Assembly: GCA_031257095.1 (NCBI GenBank)
Contig: JAIRPI010000021.1
Location: 1-57,208, forward strand
DNA from: Mycoplasmataceae bacterium
Lineage (GTDB): Bacteria > Bacillota_I > Bacilli_A > Mycoplasmatales > Mycoplasmoidaceae
DNA: 57,208 bases
Direction: 5' to 3'
The translations under genes were made by a program, and so were the position numbers. Every line of letters begins with the position of its first letter. The stretch's first letter is position 1. The notes under the pieces are model-generated. The model was not told the origin of the DNA, did not search any database, and saw only the letters and a program-made list of their open reading frames with translations. Below are positions 29,034-39,564 of this stretch, one piece after another.

Positions 29034-29937
29034 TATTTTTCTTAATAATTCTACCAATGAAATTGTCGTTAGCCTTTAATAATTTAATTGCTGTAGTATA
29101 GTTGACATCTTTTAAAATCATGACAATTGCTGGTTTTACTTCATTCTTAGTAATTTTCATAACATCATTAATTCTTTGGTCATGTGCATTTGTCAATTTT
29201 TTAACAAGGTTATGTGCTCTTTTAATTAGTTTGCGGTTGGTTGGTCTTAAATCAACCATTAAATTACCATAGGTTCGCCCTAATTTAATCATCGCTCCAG
29301 TTGATAACATATTTAAAACTAATTTTTGAGCTGTACCCGATTTCATTCTAGTAGACCCAGTAATAACTTCAGGACCCACAACCACTTCGATGTTAATTTT
29401 AGCAATTTTGCTAATTTCTGCATTTTGATTAGTAGACAATGAAATAGTTTTTGCACCAATTTTATTTGCATATTTTAACCCCGAACACACATACGGTGTT
29501 CTTCCACTTGCACTAATACCCACCAATACATCGCCCTTGGAAAAAGCAATTTTTTTTAAATCTTTAATCGCAGCTTGCTCATTATCTTCTGCACCTTCAA
29601 TAGGGTTTTGCAACGCCTTGTTTCCGCCAGCAATTACCCCAACCACAACGTTCTTAGCAACACTAAATGTTGGTGGCATTTCACTAGCGTCTAAAACCCC
29701 AAGCCTTCCACTTGTCCCAGCCCCGATGTAAATTAAGCGATGGTTTGTTTTAATAGATTGGGTAATTACATCAACCGCTTTTGCGATGCTTGGCAATGCT
29801 AATTTGACAGCTTTCGCAATTTTAGCATCTTCATCATTAATCATTTTTAGCATTGTTAGTGTATTAACACTATCAATGTTTAAGGTATTTTTATTCACTT
29901 GTTCAGTAATAATTTTATTCAAATTAATATTACTCAT
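29020..29937 (-). CDS. murQ: N-acetylmuramic acid 6-phosphate etherase
   Basis: 305 residues, normal length. LIYIGAGTSGRLGVLDASEMPPTF is the SIS-domain phosphosugar site with the catalytic Glu; GISASGRTPYV and GPEVITGSTRMKSGTAQKL complete the signature. It cleaves the lactyl ether of MurNAc-6P to GlcNAc-6P and D-lactate. A wall-less organism has no wall of its own to recycle, so the substrate must come from outside. It lies 21 bases after the amidase gene and overlaps mupG. The released D-lactate could be used by the lactate dehydrogenase encoded next to the operon. Confidence 0.95.
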   Translation of the reverse strand: MSNINLNKIITEQVNKNTLNIDSVNTLTMLKMINDEDAKIAKAVKLALPSIAKAVDVITQSIKTNHRLIYIGAGTSGRLGVLDASEMPPTFSVAKNVVVGVIAGGNKALQNPIEGAEDNEQAAIKDLKKIAFSKGDVLVGISASGRTPYVCSGLKYANKIGAKTISLSTNQNAEISKIAKINIEVVVGPEVITGSTRMKSGTAQKLVLNMLSTGAMIKLGRTYGNLMVDLRPTNRKLIKRAHNLVKKLTNAHDQRINDVMKITKNEVKPAIVMILKDVNYTTAIKLLKANDNFIGRIIKKNNAIK

Positions 29938-29958
29938 TATGAAGATAATTTTACCATA

Positions 29959-31461
29959 TTAATGATTAAACGCTTCATATATTAAATCGCACAAAACCTG
30001 ACCTATACGCGAACCAGCAAATGTTTTTTGCCCATCATATAAGAAATAATATTGTTTACCAAAAAATAGATTGCCATGCGAATCGTGGTCATAAAGAATG
30101 GTGTGAATAGCATTTGTTAAAATACAAATTGTTAAATTGTTTACTGGATCAATTAATGTAAAAGTTCCAGTTCAACCGTCGTGTCCAAATGCTTCCTTTG
30201 GGCTGCGTGTCCCCAAAAAGTAATGATTATCATCTCCAAAATTAGTTTTCCAACCTGTAGCAAATTCGTAATCATTAGGGTCCTCTGGGTTAGGTCTTGG
30301 TTGTGTAACGTCGTTATATATAGGTGAATCAAACATTTTACAATTACCTAGTTCACCGCGATATAACATTAAATTCATTAGAACCGACAAATCACTCGCG
30401 GTTGAAAACAAACCAGCATGCCCACTTACACCCTTCATTACGTAGTAAGCCACTTCATCGTGGACTTCGCCTTGGATTGTTGTAGGGCGAATACCGGCTT
30501 GGGTTTTAACCTGAAACTCACGAGTGTTACCACGCAATTCCGTTGCAGCACAGTCTTGTTTCTTAAAACCATGAGTTAAAGGATTAAAAGTGGTGTGCTT
30601 AAGCCCTAATGGATTATAAATATATTGATAACAATATTTATCTATATACATGCCAGTAATCTCTTTCACGAGAATAGCTACAAGCATAAAATCCACGTCG
30701 CTATACTTTTGTCTTGTACCAGGAACAGCTTCTAAATTTAAATAATCAAGAATATAATCTAAAGCTTTATCTGGGTCTCGTAAAGGGCGACTATCTGGAG
30801 TTGTATCGACAAAAATAGATGGGGTAGGGGTGAACCCAGCCTCATGACATAAAATTTGTCGGATGGTAATATTTTCCCAATGTACCGTTTCTACTTGTCC
30901 TGTTTCCCCATTAGGGACATTTGTTTGCGTTTTGTGAAATTTAGAAATATATTTGCTTAATTTATCATCAAGCGAGCCAATCTTTTTTCTGTATAACAAG
31001 TTTTGAATTGCTAACATACTAGCATACATTTTGGTATTACTTGCTAAGTCATATAAAGTATTTCGATTAGCTTGGATTTGTTTATCAGCTGGTAATAATT
31101 GACCATATTTTCCTTCAGCAACTAATTCACTCCAAGAAGTAGCGTCTGGATTGCCTTGATCATACTTTAATGATTGACCAAACGCCCTATCATAAACAAC
31201 TTTCTTGTCTTTAACAACACACATTTGTAAACTTGGAAAACCATAACATCTTGATGTAGTCCCATTAACTTCTGTATCAATACGGTTTTGAATATAATCA
31301 CTTAGCGAATTTAATTTTGCTGAATCAAAACCAACAGCCTCTGGATTGTTAGTGTAGTCTTGCAATAACTCATTAGAACTACAACTTGTATTACATAAAA
31401 TTGGGACAACGCCGGAGCCAATAAAAAGAATTGATGTAATTAGTTTTATTCTAAGTTTCAT
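29959..31461 (-). CDS. serine beta-lactamase-fold lipoprotein, probable muramyl-peptide amidase (AmiE-like)
   Basis: 500 residues. A signal peptide with lipobox NTSC predicts a surface lipoprotein. The beta-lactamase/penicillin-binding fold shows SxxK in LASNTKMYASML, the second motif as YSD in QKYSDVDFML, and the KTG equivalent as HDGWTGT. Members of this family in muropeptide-salvage operons (Bacillus YbbE/AmiE) remove the peptide from MurNAc. That fits its place between murP and murQ. Its start lies within the end of murP. Esterase or D,D-peptidase activity is the alternative. Confidence 0.8.
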
Positions 31462-33026
31462 TGGATCCTTTGATTATTTTTAAATAACTTATAACCTAAT
31501 AACATTATGAAAAAACCAGCAATATAAGAGATTAACAAGCTTGCAACAAAACAACCAACGCCAATACCAATATTAAAGGCACCATTATATTGAGCGGTTA
31601 TGGCAATCAAACATAATATTCCCGAAGGACCGAAAATCGATTGAATTCCTACATGAATATGTGCTCAAGCACTTAGTGCACCCATAAAAAACCCAGGGAA
31701 TATACCAGCAATACAAGCACAAAACAAAGGCACAATTCTTGGTAGAGAAACACCATAAATTAATGGCTCGGCAACCCCTAAAAATCCTGGGACAATTGCA
31801 CTAGCAATTTGTTTTCGTAATTTACCACCTTTTTTTGCTATTAAAAACATTGCGATGGCTACACCAACTTGTGAAGCACCAGCCATCCCTAAGACTGGAA
31901 ATAAGGAGTTTATTCCAGTTTTTGTAAACAAGGCAACATAAACAGGAATAAAACCTTGGTGCACACCAAACACAACAGCAATCAAAAATAATCCAACAAG
32001 GATAGCATTTCCAAATGGAGCAATTGCCCCACTATTAAGGTGCTCAAACAGTCATGTTACAGCAAAAAATATGTAACCGGAGATTGGAATAAAAATAAAA
32101 ATGGCCAATAACAAAACAATCAATGTCAAAGCAACTGGTGTTAACACATATTCAATCACATGTGGCACAAATTTATTAAACATCTTATTTAATCAAATAG
32201 CACAAGTACATATTAAAATAATTCCAAAAATAGAACCAGTTGCCTGGCCTAATCCGTCAACATCGCCAGTTTGGCTATTATAGTGAACCAAACCACTCGT
32301 CATTCAGTTCTCTGTTATATGTTTGACGGGAATGCCAAGAAAAGACATATGCTCTGTGCCAAAACCAATTAACATTCCGTTAAATGCTGTTCCCGCTAGT
32401 GGGGTAAACATTAAACCGATTAATCCACCAATTCAACCCTTTCCACCAAACACTTCCATAAACTGATAACCAACAAAGATTAAAAACGCTGTTTGCCAAC
32501 CAAGAATAAAAAAGTCAAAGAAGTAATACCAAGATTGAGCTGTTGAATTTTTTCATGTGCTTGTGTGGAAATCATAGCTAGTTGTTTGAATAATGCTTGC
32601 AATACTAGCTAAAATACCAGCAGCAATAAATGCTGGAATAATTGGCGCAAATATTTTAGCAAATTTACTTAAACTGTTAGCGATTATGTTGTTTTGGTGT
32701 TTTTTTTGGTTAAGTATTTTTTCATCATGTCCAAAAGTTTTTGCTGAATCTTTTGCAATTGTATTTTGTTGTTCGGTATTTAATTGAACAATTTTGACAA
32801 ATTCATCATACACATGGTCAACATGCCCAGGCCCAATAATTATTTGATATTCGTTATTAGCACTAATAACACCAAGTACCCCGTCAACATTCTTTATTTT
32901 TTCTTTCAGTGAAACATCAACTGTTTGTGTTTTAATTCTTAATCTCGTAAGACAATGAGTTACATTAACAATAACGTTGTCTTTAAAGACATCACGTATC
33001 GCCTGCGCAACTTTAATATAATCCAC
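31446..33026 (-). CDS. murP: PTS EIIBC transporter, MurNAc type
   Basis: About 526 residues. An EIIB domain comes first with the phosphorylated Cys in [10 protein letters not shown], then a ten-helix EIIC domain ([29 protein letters not shown]). No EIIA is fused, as in MurP proteins that borrow EIIA-Glc. It imports and 6-phosphorylates MurNAc or MurNAc-GlcNAc. I prefer GTG 33,026 over ATG 33,065: it gives the usual N-terminal length and has TATAAT at 33,038-33,033, six bases away. Substrate is inferred from the operon; another beta-glucoside is possible. The last Trp is TGA-coded inside the overlap with the next gene. Confidence 0.85.
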
Positions 33027-33104
33027 GCTCTTATTATATCTATAATCAATAGCGTTTTTAAACATTGTATAATATGTATTAATAATAATTCATAACATAA
33101 AAGC

Positions 33105-34238
33105 ATGCCATCAATCAAAGGAAAATTACAATTCTCACTTCCGCCACGTGAAACAAAATTTGAATTTATGCGACTAGTAGCGATTTTTTTTGTGTTAGTT
33201 GTTCACGCTTTATTATTTTGAGAACCCGGGAATGAAGAACTATTAAAATCGTGGGCTATTCCAATCATATATTTAAATGCCGGGCCAGGTATATTTATTT
33301 TAATTACTGGATATTTTTCTGTCTTTAGTAAAAGTAAATTTTGAAGGACATTAGTTCTGCTTTTGTTTTTGTGAATCGTATGCATGATTATTGGCATCGT
33401 GATTTATTGTTGTTTTAAATTCCATTACGATTTTGGTAATTACAATTGACTAAATGTTATTTTCCTAAACACAAAAGATTTCCAAATGTTTTGATACATG
33501 AACGCTTTATTAGTTATTACACTTTTAATGCCGGTAGTTAATTTTATTGTTACAAAATATAACAAATGAGGGACGTTATGTTTTTTTGCAGGAATTCTTA
33601 TTTTTGCGTATTTATTTGGCTATACTGGTACAGATATTTTTGAACTTACAACAAAAAATAAAATTTATAACTTACCTGAAACAAGACAATTAATTTACTT
33701 AATTTGCTTATATGGAATCGGTGGATGAATAAGGGTTCACTTTCAAGAGAAATGGAAAAACAGGATGTTTATTTTTGGTGTGTGTTATCTTGCTTTGTTA
33801 ATTAGCGTTAGATGTATCCTTTTTAAATTTACTAGCGACCAGTTAAGTTCAGAAAAAATGCATTGAATGGTGTCTCTTTTTTATCTATCCCCTTCACCGC
33901 TGACTGGGTTGATAGCTATTTCTTTATTTTTCATTGTATATCGCATTAATTTTAAAGAGTGTAAAGTGTGAAAGTTTTTGGGCAAAACAACTTTGTTAAC
34001 ATATGTTTTACACCTATTCATATTTAATTTAATTTGTTATTACATGTGGAACGGGACATTAGGTTGTTACTTTTCTAATTTAAGTATGGGTAACCAACAT
34101 TTATATGCTTTGTTATTTACAATACCAATCGTTACTTGCATTAGTTGTTTGCTCATATTGCCAGTTACAAAAGTCCAATATTTTTTATTCAAAAAAACCG
34201 ATTTATTAATAACGACTTTAAAAAATAAATTATTTTAA
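33105..34238 (+). CDS. acyltransferase 3 family membrane protein
   Basis: 377 residues with about ten membrane helices. The N-terminal FEFMRLVAIFFVLVVH carries the conserved Arg and His of the acyltransferase-3 (OafA/YrhL-like) family, followed by GPGIFILITGYFSVFS. Many Trp are TGA. Such enzymes O-acetylate or O-succinylate extracellular sugars or lipids; here a glycolipid or capsule sugar would be the likely target. It is a single gene, divergent from murP; TATAAT at 33,068-33,073 gives a leader of about 25 bases without a ribosome site. Confidence 0.8.
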
Positions 34239-34379
34239 TTTATTGGTTAATAAAATTATCGCGATCTATATTTTTGGAAATGGTTGCAAGACAATAAAAA
34301 CTATTTAGTTGTTCGTAATGTACGCAAATAGTTATACCCCATATCCACGCTGCAAGAATACTTGTTATAATAAAAAAAT
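34239..34379. promoter_or_regulatory. intergenic region with tsf promoter
   Basis: 141 bases without coding content. TATAAT at 34,366-34,371 lies eight bases before the tsf ATG. ACTATTT (34,299-34,305) and AAATAGT (34,326-34,332) could pair as a weak hairpin. No rpsB gene is present here, although it normally precedes tsf. Confidence 0.4.
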
Positions 34380-35261
34380 ATGGCAGATATGGAATTAATA
34401 AAGCGTCTACGAGCGATGACCCAAGCAGGTGTTATGGACGCAAAAAAAGCGCTAGAGGAAAATAATAATAATTTAGACGAAGCAGCCAAATGACTGCGTG
34501 AGAAGGGGATTATTAAAGCGGCTAAAAAGGCATCAGCGGTGGCAACAGAGGGTGTGGTAAAAATATTAACACAACACAAAAACGAAGCGCTAATTATTGA
34601 AATTAATTCACAAACTGATTTTGTTGCTATGAGTGAAGAATTTAAAAGATGTGTTGATGAAGTTAGCGAAGTAATTTATAACAATAAACCCCAAACAATT
34701 GAACAAGCACTTACACTTACTTTGCCAAATAAATTATCTATTAACGATTATCTCATTGATTTAACAGCAAAATTAGGCGAAAAAATATCTATTCGTCGTT
34801 TTGAAATTTTAAAAACAGACAATAACGATGTTTTTTCTTCATATATTCACACCAACAACAAAATTGGTGTTTTATTAATTTGTGAAGGACAAGACGAAAA
34901 AGCAATGCACGAAGTGGCAATGCACGGAGCAGCTATGAATCCTAAATTTTTGTCTAGAGAAAACGTTGATCAAACATGGCTAGCTAGCGAAACAGAAATT
35001 TTAAAAACACAAACGATTGCTGAAGGTAAACCGGCTGATAAAGCAGAAATGATTGTAAAGGGGCGAGTTCAAAAAATGTTGGCCGAAGTTTGTTTAATTG
35101 AACAACCATTCTTTAAAGAGCCACAAAAAACCATTGGTGCTTACTTAAAAGAACATGGATGTATTTGCAAAAAATATATTCGTTACGAAGTTGGTGAAGG
35201 TATAGAAAAAAAGCAAACCAACTTTGCCGACGAAGTTGCCGCACAAATGCAACAAAAATAA
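34380..35261 (+). CDS. tsf: translation elongation factor Ts
   Basis: 293 residues. The N-terminal UBA-like domain ELIKRLRAMTQAGVMDAKKAL and EAAKWLREKG (Trp is TGA) is diagnostic; the core has TDFVAMSEEFKR and the C-terminal motif around QPFFKEPQKTIGAYLK. It exchanges GDP for GTP on EF-Tu. First gene of the run tsf, pyrH, frr, cdsA, dxr; pyrH follows after three bases. Its usual partner rpsB is elsewhere. Confidence 0.96.
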
Positions 35262-35264
35262 AAG

Positions 35265-35975
35265 ATGAAGCAAAGATTGTTAATCAAATTATCTGGAGCA
35301 GCACTAAAAGATAAGAAAGACGGTAATATTTTTTCTTCTAATCAATTAACATCCATTGCTAAACAAATAAAAACTCTAAGTAAAACTTGTGGAATTGCTA
35401 TTGTAATTGGTGGTGGTAACATATGGCGTGGGAATATGTATGATAAAAAAATATGCCGCGAAGAAAAGGCACATTATATGGGTATGATCGCCACAATTAT
35501 TAATTCCATGTATTTGTGTGAAGCGTTTCACGCACAGAAGATTCCAAGTCGAGTATTAACTTTACTTCCTTGCCCTAATTGTTGCCAAACATATACACCA
35601 TTATTAGCCAACAAATGTTTAAATAACAACGAAGTAATTATTCTTGCTGGTGGTACAGGCAAACCGTTCTTCTCTACTGATACTGGGGCAACTAAATGCG
35701 CTAGTGAAATAAAAGCTAGTACAATTTATATGGCGAAAGACGGTGTTGATGGTGTGTATTCCAATGATCCAAAAACGAATAAAAGAGTTGTTCGTTATCA
35801 AACACTTAATATGTCAGATTGCATAAACCAAAAACTTAAATTTATGGACACTTCAGCAATGAATATGTGCATAAAACATAAAATTAAAGTAGTTGTTTTT
35901 AATATGGAAAGACCTAACGCCATCATTGGCGGAATGAATAAAGATATTCCAACAACCATTATCAACCCTAAATAA
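35265..35975 (+). CDS. pyrH: UMP kinase
   Basis: 236 residues of the amino-acid-kinase fold: RLLIKLSGAALKD, IVIGGGNIWRG, MGMIATIINSMYL and FFSTDTGATKCASEI. It phosphorylates UMP to UDP. No ribosome site is visible in the three-base gap after tsf, so translation may be coupled. Confidence 0.96.
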   Translation: MKQRLLIKLSGAALKDKKDGNIFSSNQLTSIAKQIKTLSKTCGIAIVIGGGNIWRGNMYDKKICREEKAHYMGMIATIINSMYLCEAFHAQKIPSRVLTLLPCPNCCQTYTPLLANKCLNNNEVIILAGGTGKPFFSTDTGATKCASEIKASTIYMAKDGVDGVYSNDPKTNKRVVRYQTLNMSDCINQKLKFMDTSAMNMCIKHKIKVVVFNMERPNAIIGGMNKDIPTTIINPK

Positions 35976-36017
35976 TCTATAAGCTTTTTTAAAGATAAAA
36001 TACTTTATGCTTATTAA

Positions 36018-36023
36018 TATAAT
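36018..36023 (+). promoter_or_regulatory. -10 box of frr
   Basis: TATAAT eight bases before ATG 36,032 in a 56-base gap after pyrH. This implies a second, leaderless transcript for frr-cdsA-dxr. Confidence 0.5.
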
Positions 36024-36031
36024 TAATCAAT

Positions 36032-36586
36032 ATGGAATGAAGTGTTCTAAAACAAGAAGTAGATTTAGGAGCCAACGGTGTTATCGAGTGATTAAACAAT
36101 GAGTATGGTCGATTACGTAGTGGACGTGTGTCAATTAATGTTTTAGATGTTGTTCGTCCCCATATCTACGGTGAATCACTACCGCTAAACCAAGTGGCAA
36201 ATATTCAAATTGTTGATTCTCGGCAAATTATTGTTAAACCGTATGATCGATCGCAAATTCATGATATTGCTAAAGCAATTAGCGCTAGTCCACTAGGTGT
36301 GACACCGCAAATTTCTACCGATGTTATTCGCTTAAGTTTTCCCGCGCAAACTGAAGAAAATAGAAAAATTAACGTTAAAAAAGCAAAGGAATTTTTGGAG
36401 ACTGCTAAAACCAAGTTAAGAGGAGTGAGAAAACATGTACAAGATATTTATAAAAAATCCTCTTCAGGTGTCAGCGAAGACTTGGTTCATTATTTTGAAG
36501 AAGAACTCAATAAGGCTATTAAACATTATAATGAGCAATTAGAATCATTATTTCAAAAAAAAGAAATTGAACTAATGAAGGTTTAA
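36032..36586 (+). CDS. frr: ribosome recycling factor
   Basis: 184 residues, standard length. YGRLRSGRVSINVLDVVRPHIYG, LNQVANIQIVDSRQIIVKPYD and NVKKAKEFLETAKTKLRGVR are typical. It splits the post-termination ribosome together with EF-G. Two early Trp are TGA. cdsA begins one base after its stop. Confidence 0.95.
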
Positions 36587-36587
36587 T

Positions 36588-37742
36588 ATGTTTGGGAAGA
36601 GAAAATTTTTTAATTTTAAAACTTATCAACAACAAACAAATTTAAAGAAGCGAGTACCATCGAGCATCATCTTTTGTTTTCTATGTGTTATCTTACTAAT
36701 CTTATCTTGGTTGTCAGATCCTTTATCAATGTCAACTACTTCTGCATCATCTTCATGGTTAACATTTCTTAACCCAACAACTGCTAGACAAATCGTTCCC
36801 TATATGTCAGCGTTGTTTCTTATTTTTTGTTCACTAATCCCTTTCCAAATAGTTTATGAATTAACACGCGGATGTTTTATGCACATTTGGACTCGCTCGC
36901 GGTATTTAGTTTTAGTCATTTTAGTTTTGTTTGGCTCGACAGTATGCAACTTTATTTATTTACCACTAATCTATTGGGGCGTGCAAGTACAAACTCAAAC
37001 TAATGAAATTAAATTCATTTCACCTATGTTATTCTTAACCGTTTCATTAGTAATGAATTTTGTTGTTTTTATTGTGTCAAAAATTATTATTAATAGCGAT
37101 TATGCGAATAGCAAATTTAACAAGCGCATGTTTCCGATTGCGATGTTGCTTATATCGAGTTTTATTTTATTTCTTGAATATATAGGAATTAATCACACAT
37201 GGTCATCATTATTTCTTTTATTAGCAATTCCTGTTCTTTCTGATCTATTTGCTTATTTAGGCGGGTCAATTTTTGGTAAACATAAAATTTCTCCAACAAT
37301 AAGCCCTAAAAAAAGTTGAGAAGGTTTTTTTATTGGAGTCATACTTGCTTTTACAGTGACAATGGCTTTTGTTTACGCACTTTCTTTATATCATCCACAT
37401 AATCAGACAACATTCTCACCGGTCAATCTATTCTTCGGGTTTAGCTTAGGGAATAAGAGCGCTATCACACCGACGCATCTTTATTGATGACTATGTTTAG
37501 GATTATTAATACTAATATTGTGTTTAGTTAGTGTTGGTGGTGATTTATTTTTTAGTCTTGTGAAACGTCGTAATTTTATTAAAGATTATTCACAATTTTT
37601 TTCTGGTCATGGTGGCATTTTAGATCGTATTGATTCCACTGTGTGTGTTGTTTGGGTTTATGGATTATTTACCGTTGTTTCTTCTATTATAACCGGGCTA
37701 ATAGAGCCAAACAACATTCTTGTTCCTTGTTTAATGAAATAA
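36588..37742 (+). CDS. cdsA: phosphatidate cytidylyltransferase
   Basis: 384 residues with about eight membrane helices. The CDP-alcohol signature is in two parts: SDLFAYLGGSIFGKHK with PKKSWEG (Trp by TGA), and VGGDLFFSLVKRRNFIKDYSQFFSGHGGILDRIDS near the C-terminus. It makes CDP-diacylglycerol for phospholipid synthesis. It lies between frr and dxr as in many Firmicutes. Longer than the ~270-residue norm because of loops between helices. Confidence 0.93.
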
Positions 37743-37744
37743 AA

Positions 37745-38746
37745 ATGCGCGTTTTAATTTTTGGTGGAACGGGTAGTATTGGCCAACAATGTTGCGAAGT
37801 TTGCTTGCAACGGCACGATAAAATAGTGGGAATTAGTTTTTTTAATAATTATGTTTTAGCTAACAAAATTAAAACCCAATATAAGTTTTCTCCTAAACAT
37901 AAAAAACATAACAACGTTCAATCGTATCAAGAGTTAATTCAAAAATCTAGGCCAGACATTATTATCCTTGCTATTAGCAATTTAGAAACTGCAACAAGAA
38001 TACTAAAAATGGTTGTTGATGCAAAAATTAATGTTATATTAGCGAACAAAGAAGCACTTATATTAAATGCAAAGGAATATCAGTATTGACTACCTGGATG
38101 AAACAAACAAGGCACAGCAATCATTCCGCTTGATAGTGAGCATTCTGCTTTGTTACAAATAATGTCCCAAAATTATGCATCACACGGGGGTCTTGAACAA
38201 ATTGCATGATATGCGATAAGCGCATCTGGTGGGCGATTTATGAATTTAAAAACAAATGAATTAAAAAAGATTGAATATGAGCAAGTAGTTAACCATCCAG
38301 TGTGAAACATGGGCAAAGAAATAACTATTAATAGTGCAACAATGTTCAATAAGTTTACCGAAATGTTGGAAGCTTTTTTTATTATGCAAGGTATTGCACC
38401 GCGTGTGTTTGTTGATAAAAAAGCAAACCAACATGCAATAGTTTGCTATAAAAATGGAGATTGTTTTGTATATGAACATGCACCCACCATGACTGCGCAT
38501 ATTAATGACTGTCTAAATTTTTTTGCTAAAAAAAATAACTCGGTTCATAAAATGAAATGTCAAAAGATTCAATGAATAACAAACGCACAATTTATACAAT
38601 CATTCAACAAATATCATAAATTAATTTATTCAAATTCATTTTCTCAAAATATATTATCATTATTTGCCAAAAACACTGCGCTTGTCAATCAATTTATTAA
38701 TAAAAAGATTAGTTTTTATACATTAATGAAACAAATTTATAAATAA
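37745..38746 (+). CDS. dxr: 1-deoxy-D-xylulose 5-phosphate reductoisomerase
   Basis: 333 residues. RVLIFGGTGSIGQQ is the NADPH loop; ILANKEALILNA, IIPLDSEHSALLQI (metal ligands) and NHPVWNMGKEITINSATMFNK are family signatures; five Trp codons are TGA. It commits carbon to the MEP isoprenoid pathway. It is about 50-60 residues shorter than typical, mainly at the C-terminal helical domain, and its sequence is divergent, but catalytic motifs remain. Most Mollicutes lack this pathway. The start is two bases after cdsA; no strong ribosome site. Confidence 0.92.
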
Positions 38747-38772
38747 GTTAATTGGAATCTATTTCTATTTTC

Positions 38773-39564
38773 TTATTTGGTATTTGGAGCAATAGCAAAA
38801 GCAGCTAAGGCATTATTAACAAGTTGTTGTTGAAGATTAGCTAAATCTAAGCCTAGTATTTTGGCCATTGCTTCAACGATATAAGTGATATAGATAGGTG
38901 CGTTTGTTTGACCACGTTTTGGTTCTGGTGCCAAATAAGGTGCATCTGTTTCAGACAATATTTTATCAAGCGGAATACTTTTTAAAGATTCCTTTAATTC
39001 ATCAATATTTTTGTTAAATGTTATTACTCCCGGGAAGGAAACCCAACAACCAAGATCTACATATTGTTTCGCAATTTCTTTGTTGCTAGTAAAACAATGG
39101 ATTATGATTCTTAACCCGCTTGCACATTTTCTTAATATTTCCAAACAATCGTCGTGAGCATCACGGACATGCACCATTAATGTAAGGTTGTGTTTTTTTG
39201 CTAAATCAATATGGGCAATAAAAGCTTGTTTTTGTAAAGATCTATCGGTTGGCTCATAATGATAATCTAAACCAGTCTCACCAACGGCAACAACTCGGTG
39301 CGTGTCATGTTCATTTAAATATACATCGAATTCTTCCATCGCAATTTTGATATCGACATTTTGCACTTCAGAAGGGTGGATACCAATAGTTGCATACACA
39401 TTTGGATATTGATTCGATAGTTCGACAGCAATATTAGAATTGTTTACATTAGTCCCAACACAAGTTAAGAAAATATCTTGTTCTTGACAATCTAATATTG
39501 CTTCTTTCGCGCAACCAACTAGTGGCGAGAGATTAACGTGAGTGTGAATGTCAAAATATTTCAT
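38773..39564 (-). CDS. TatD family metal-dependent hydrolase
   Basis: 263 residues: YFDIHTHVNLSPL (metal-binding HxH), VAVGETGLDYHY (bridging Glu), LMVHVRDAHDDCLEIL, IIHCFTSNKEIAKQ and SETDAPYLAPEPKRGQTN. TatD proteins are exonuclease-like or D-aminoacyl-tRNA deacylase-like enzymes. Last gene of the operon tmk-holB-mnmE-tatD, overlapping the mnmE stop by one base. Confidence 0.93.
   Translation of the reverse strand: MKYFDIHTHVNLSPLVGCAKEAILDCQEQDIFLTCVGTNVNNSNIAVELSNQYPNVYATIGIHPSEVQNVDIKIAMEEFDVYLNEHDTHRVVAVGETGLDYHYEPTDRSLQKQAFIAHIDLAKKHNLTLMVHVRDAHDDCLEILRKCASGLRIIIHCFTSNKEIAKQYVDLGCWVSFPGVITFNKNIDELKESLKSIPLDKILSETDAPYLAPEPKRGQTNAPIYITYIVEAMAKILGLDLANLQQQLVNNALAAFAIAPNTK

Noticed and set aside
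37643-37744. Upstream extension of Dxr into cdsA
   Set aside because: Those codons are the cdsA C-terminus in another frame; Dxr aligns from ATG 37,745.
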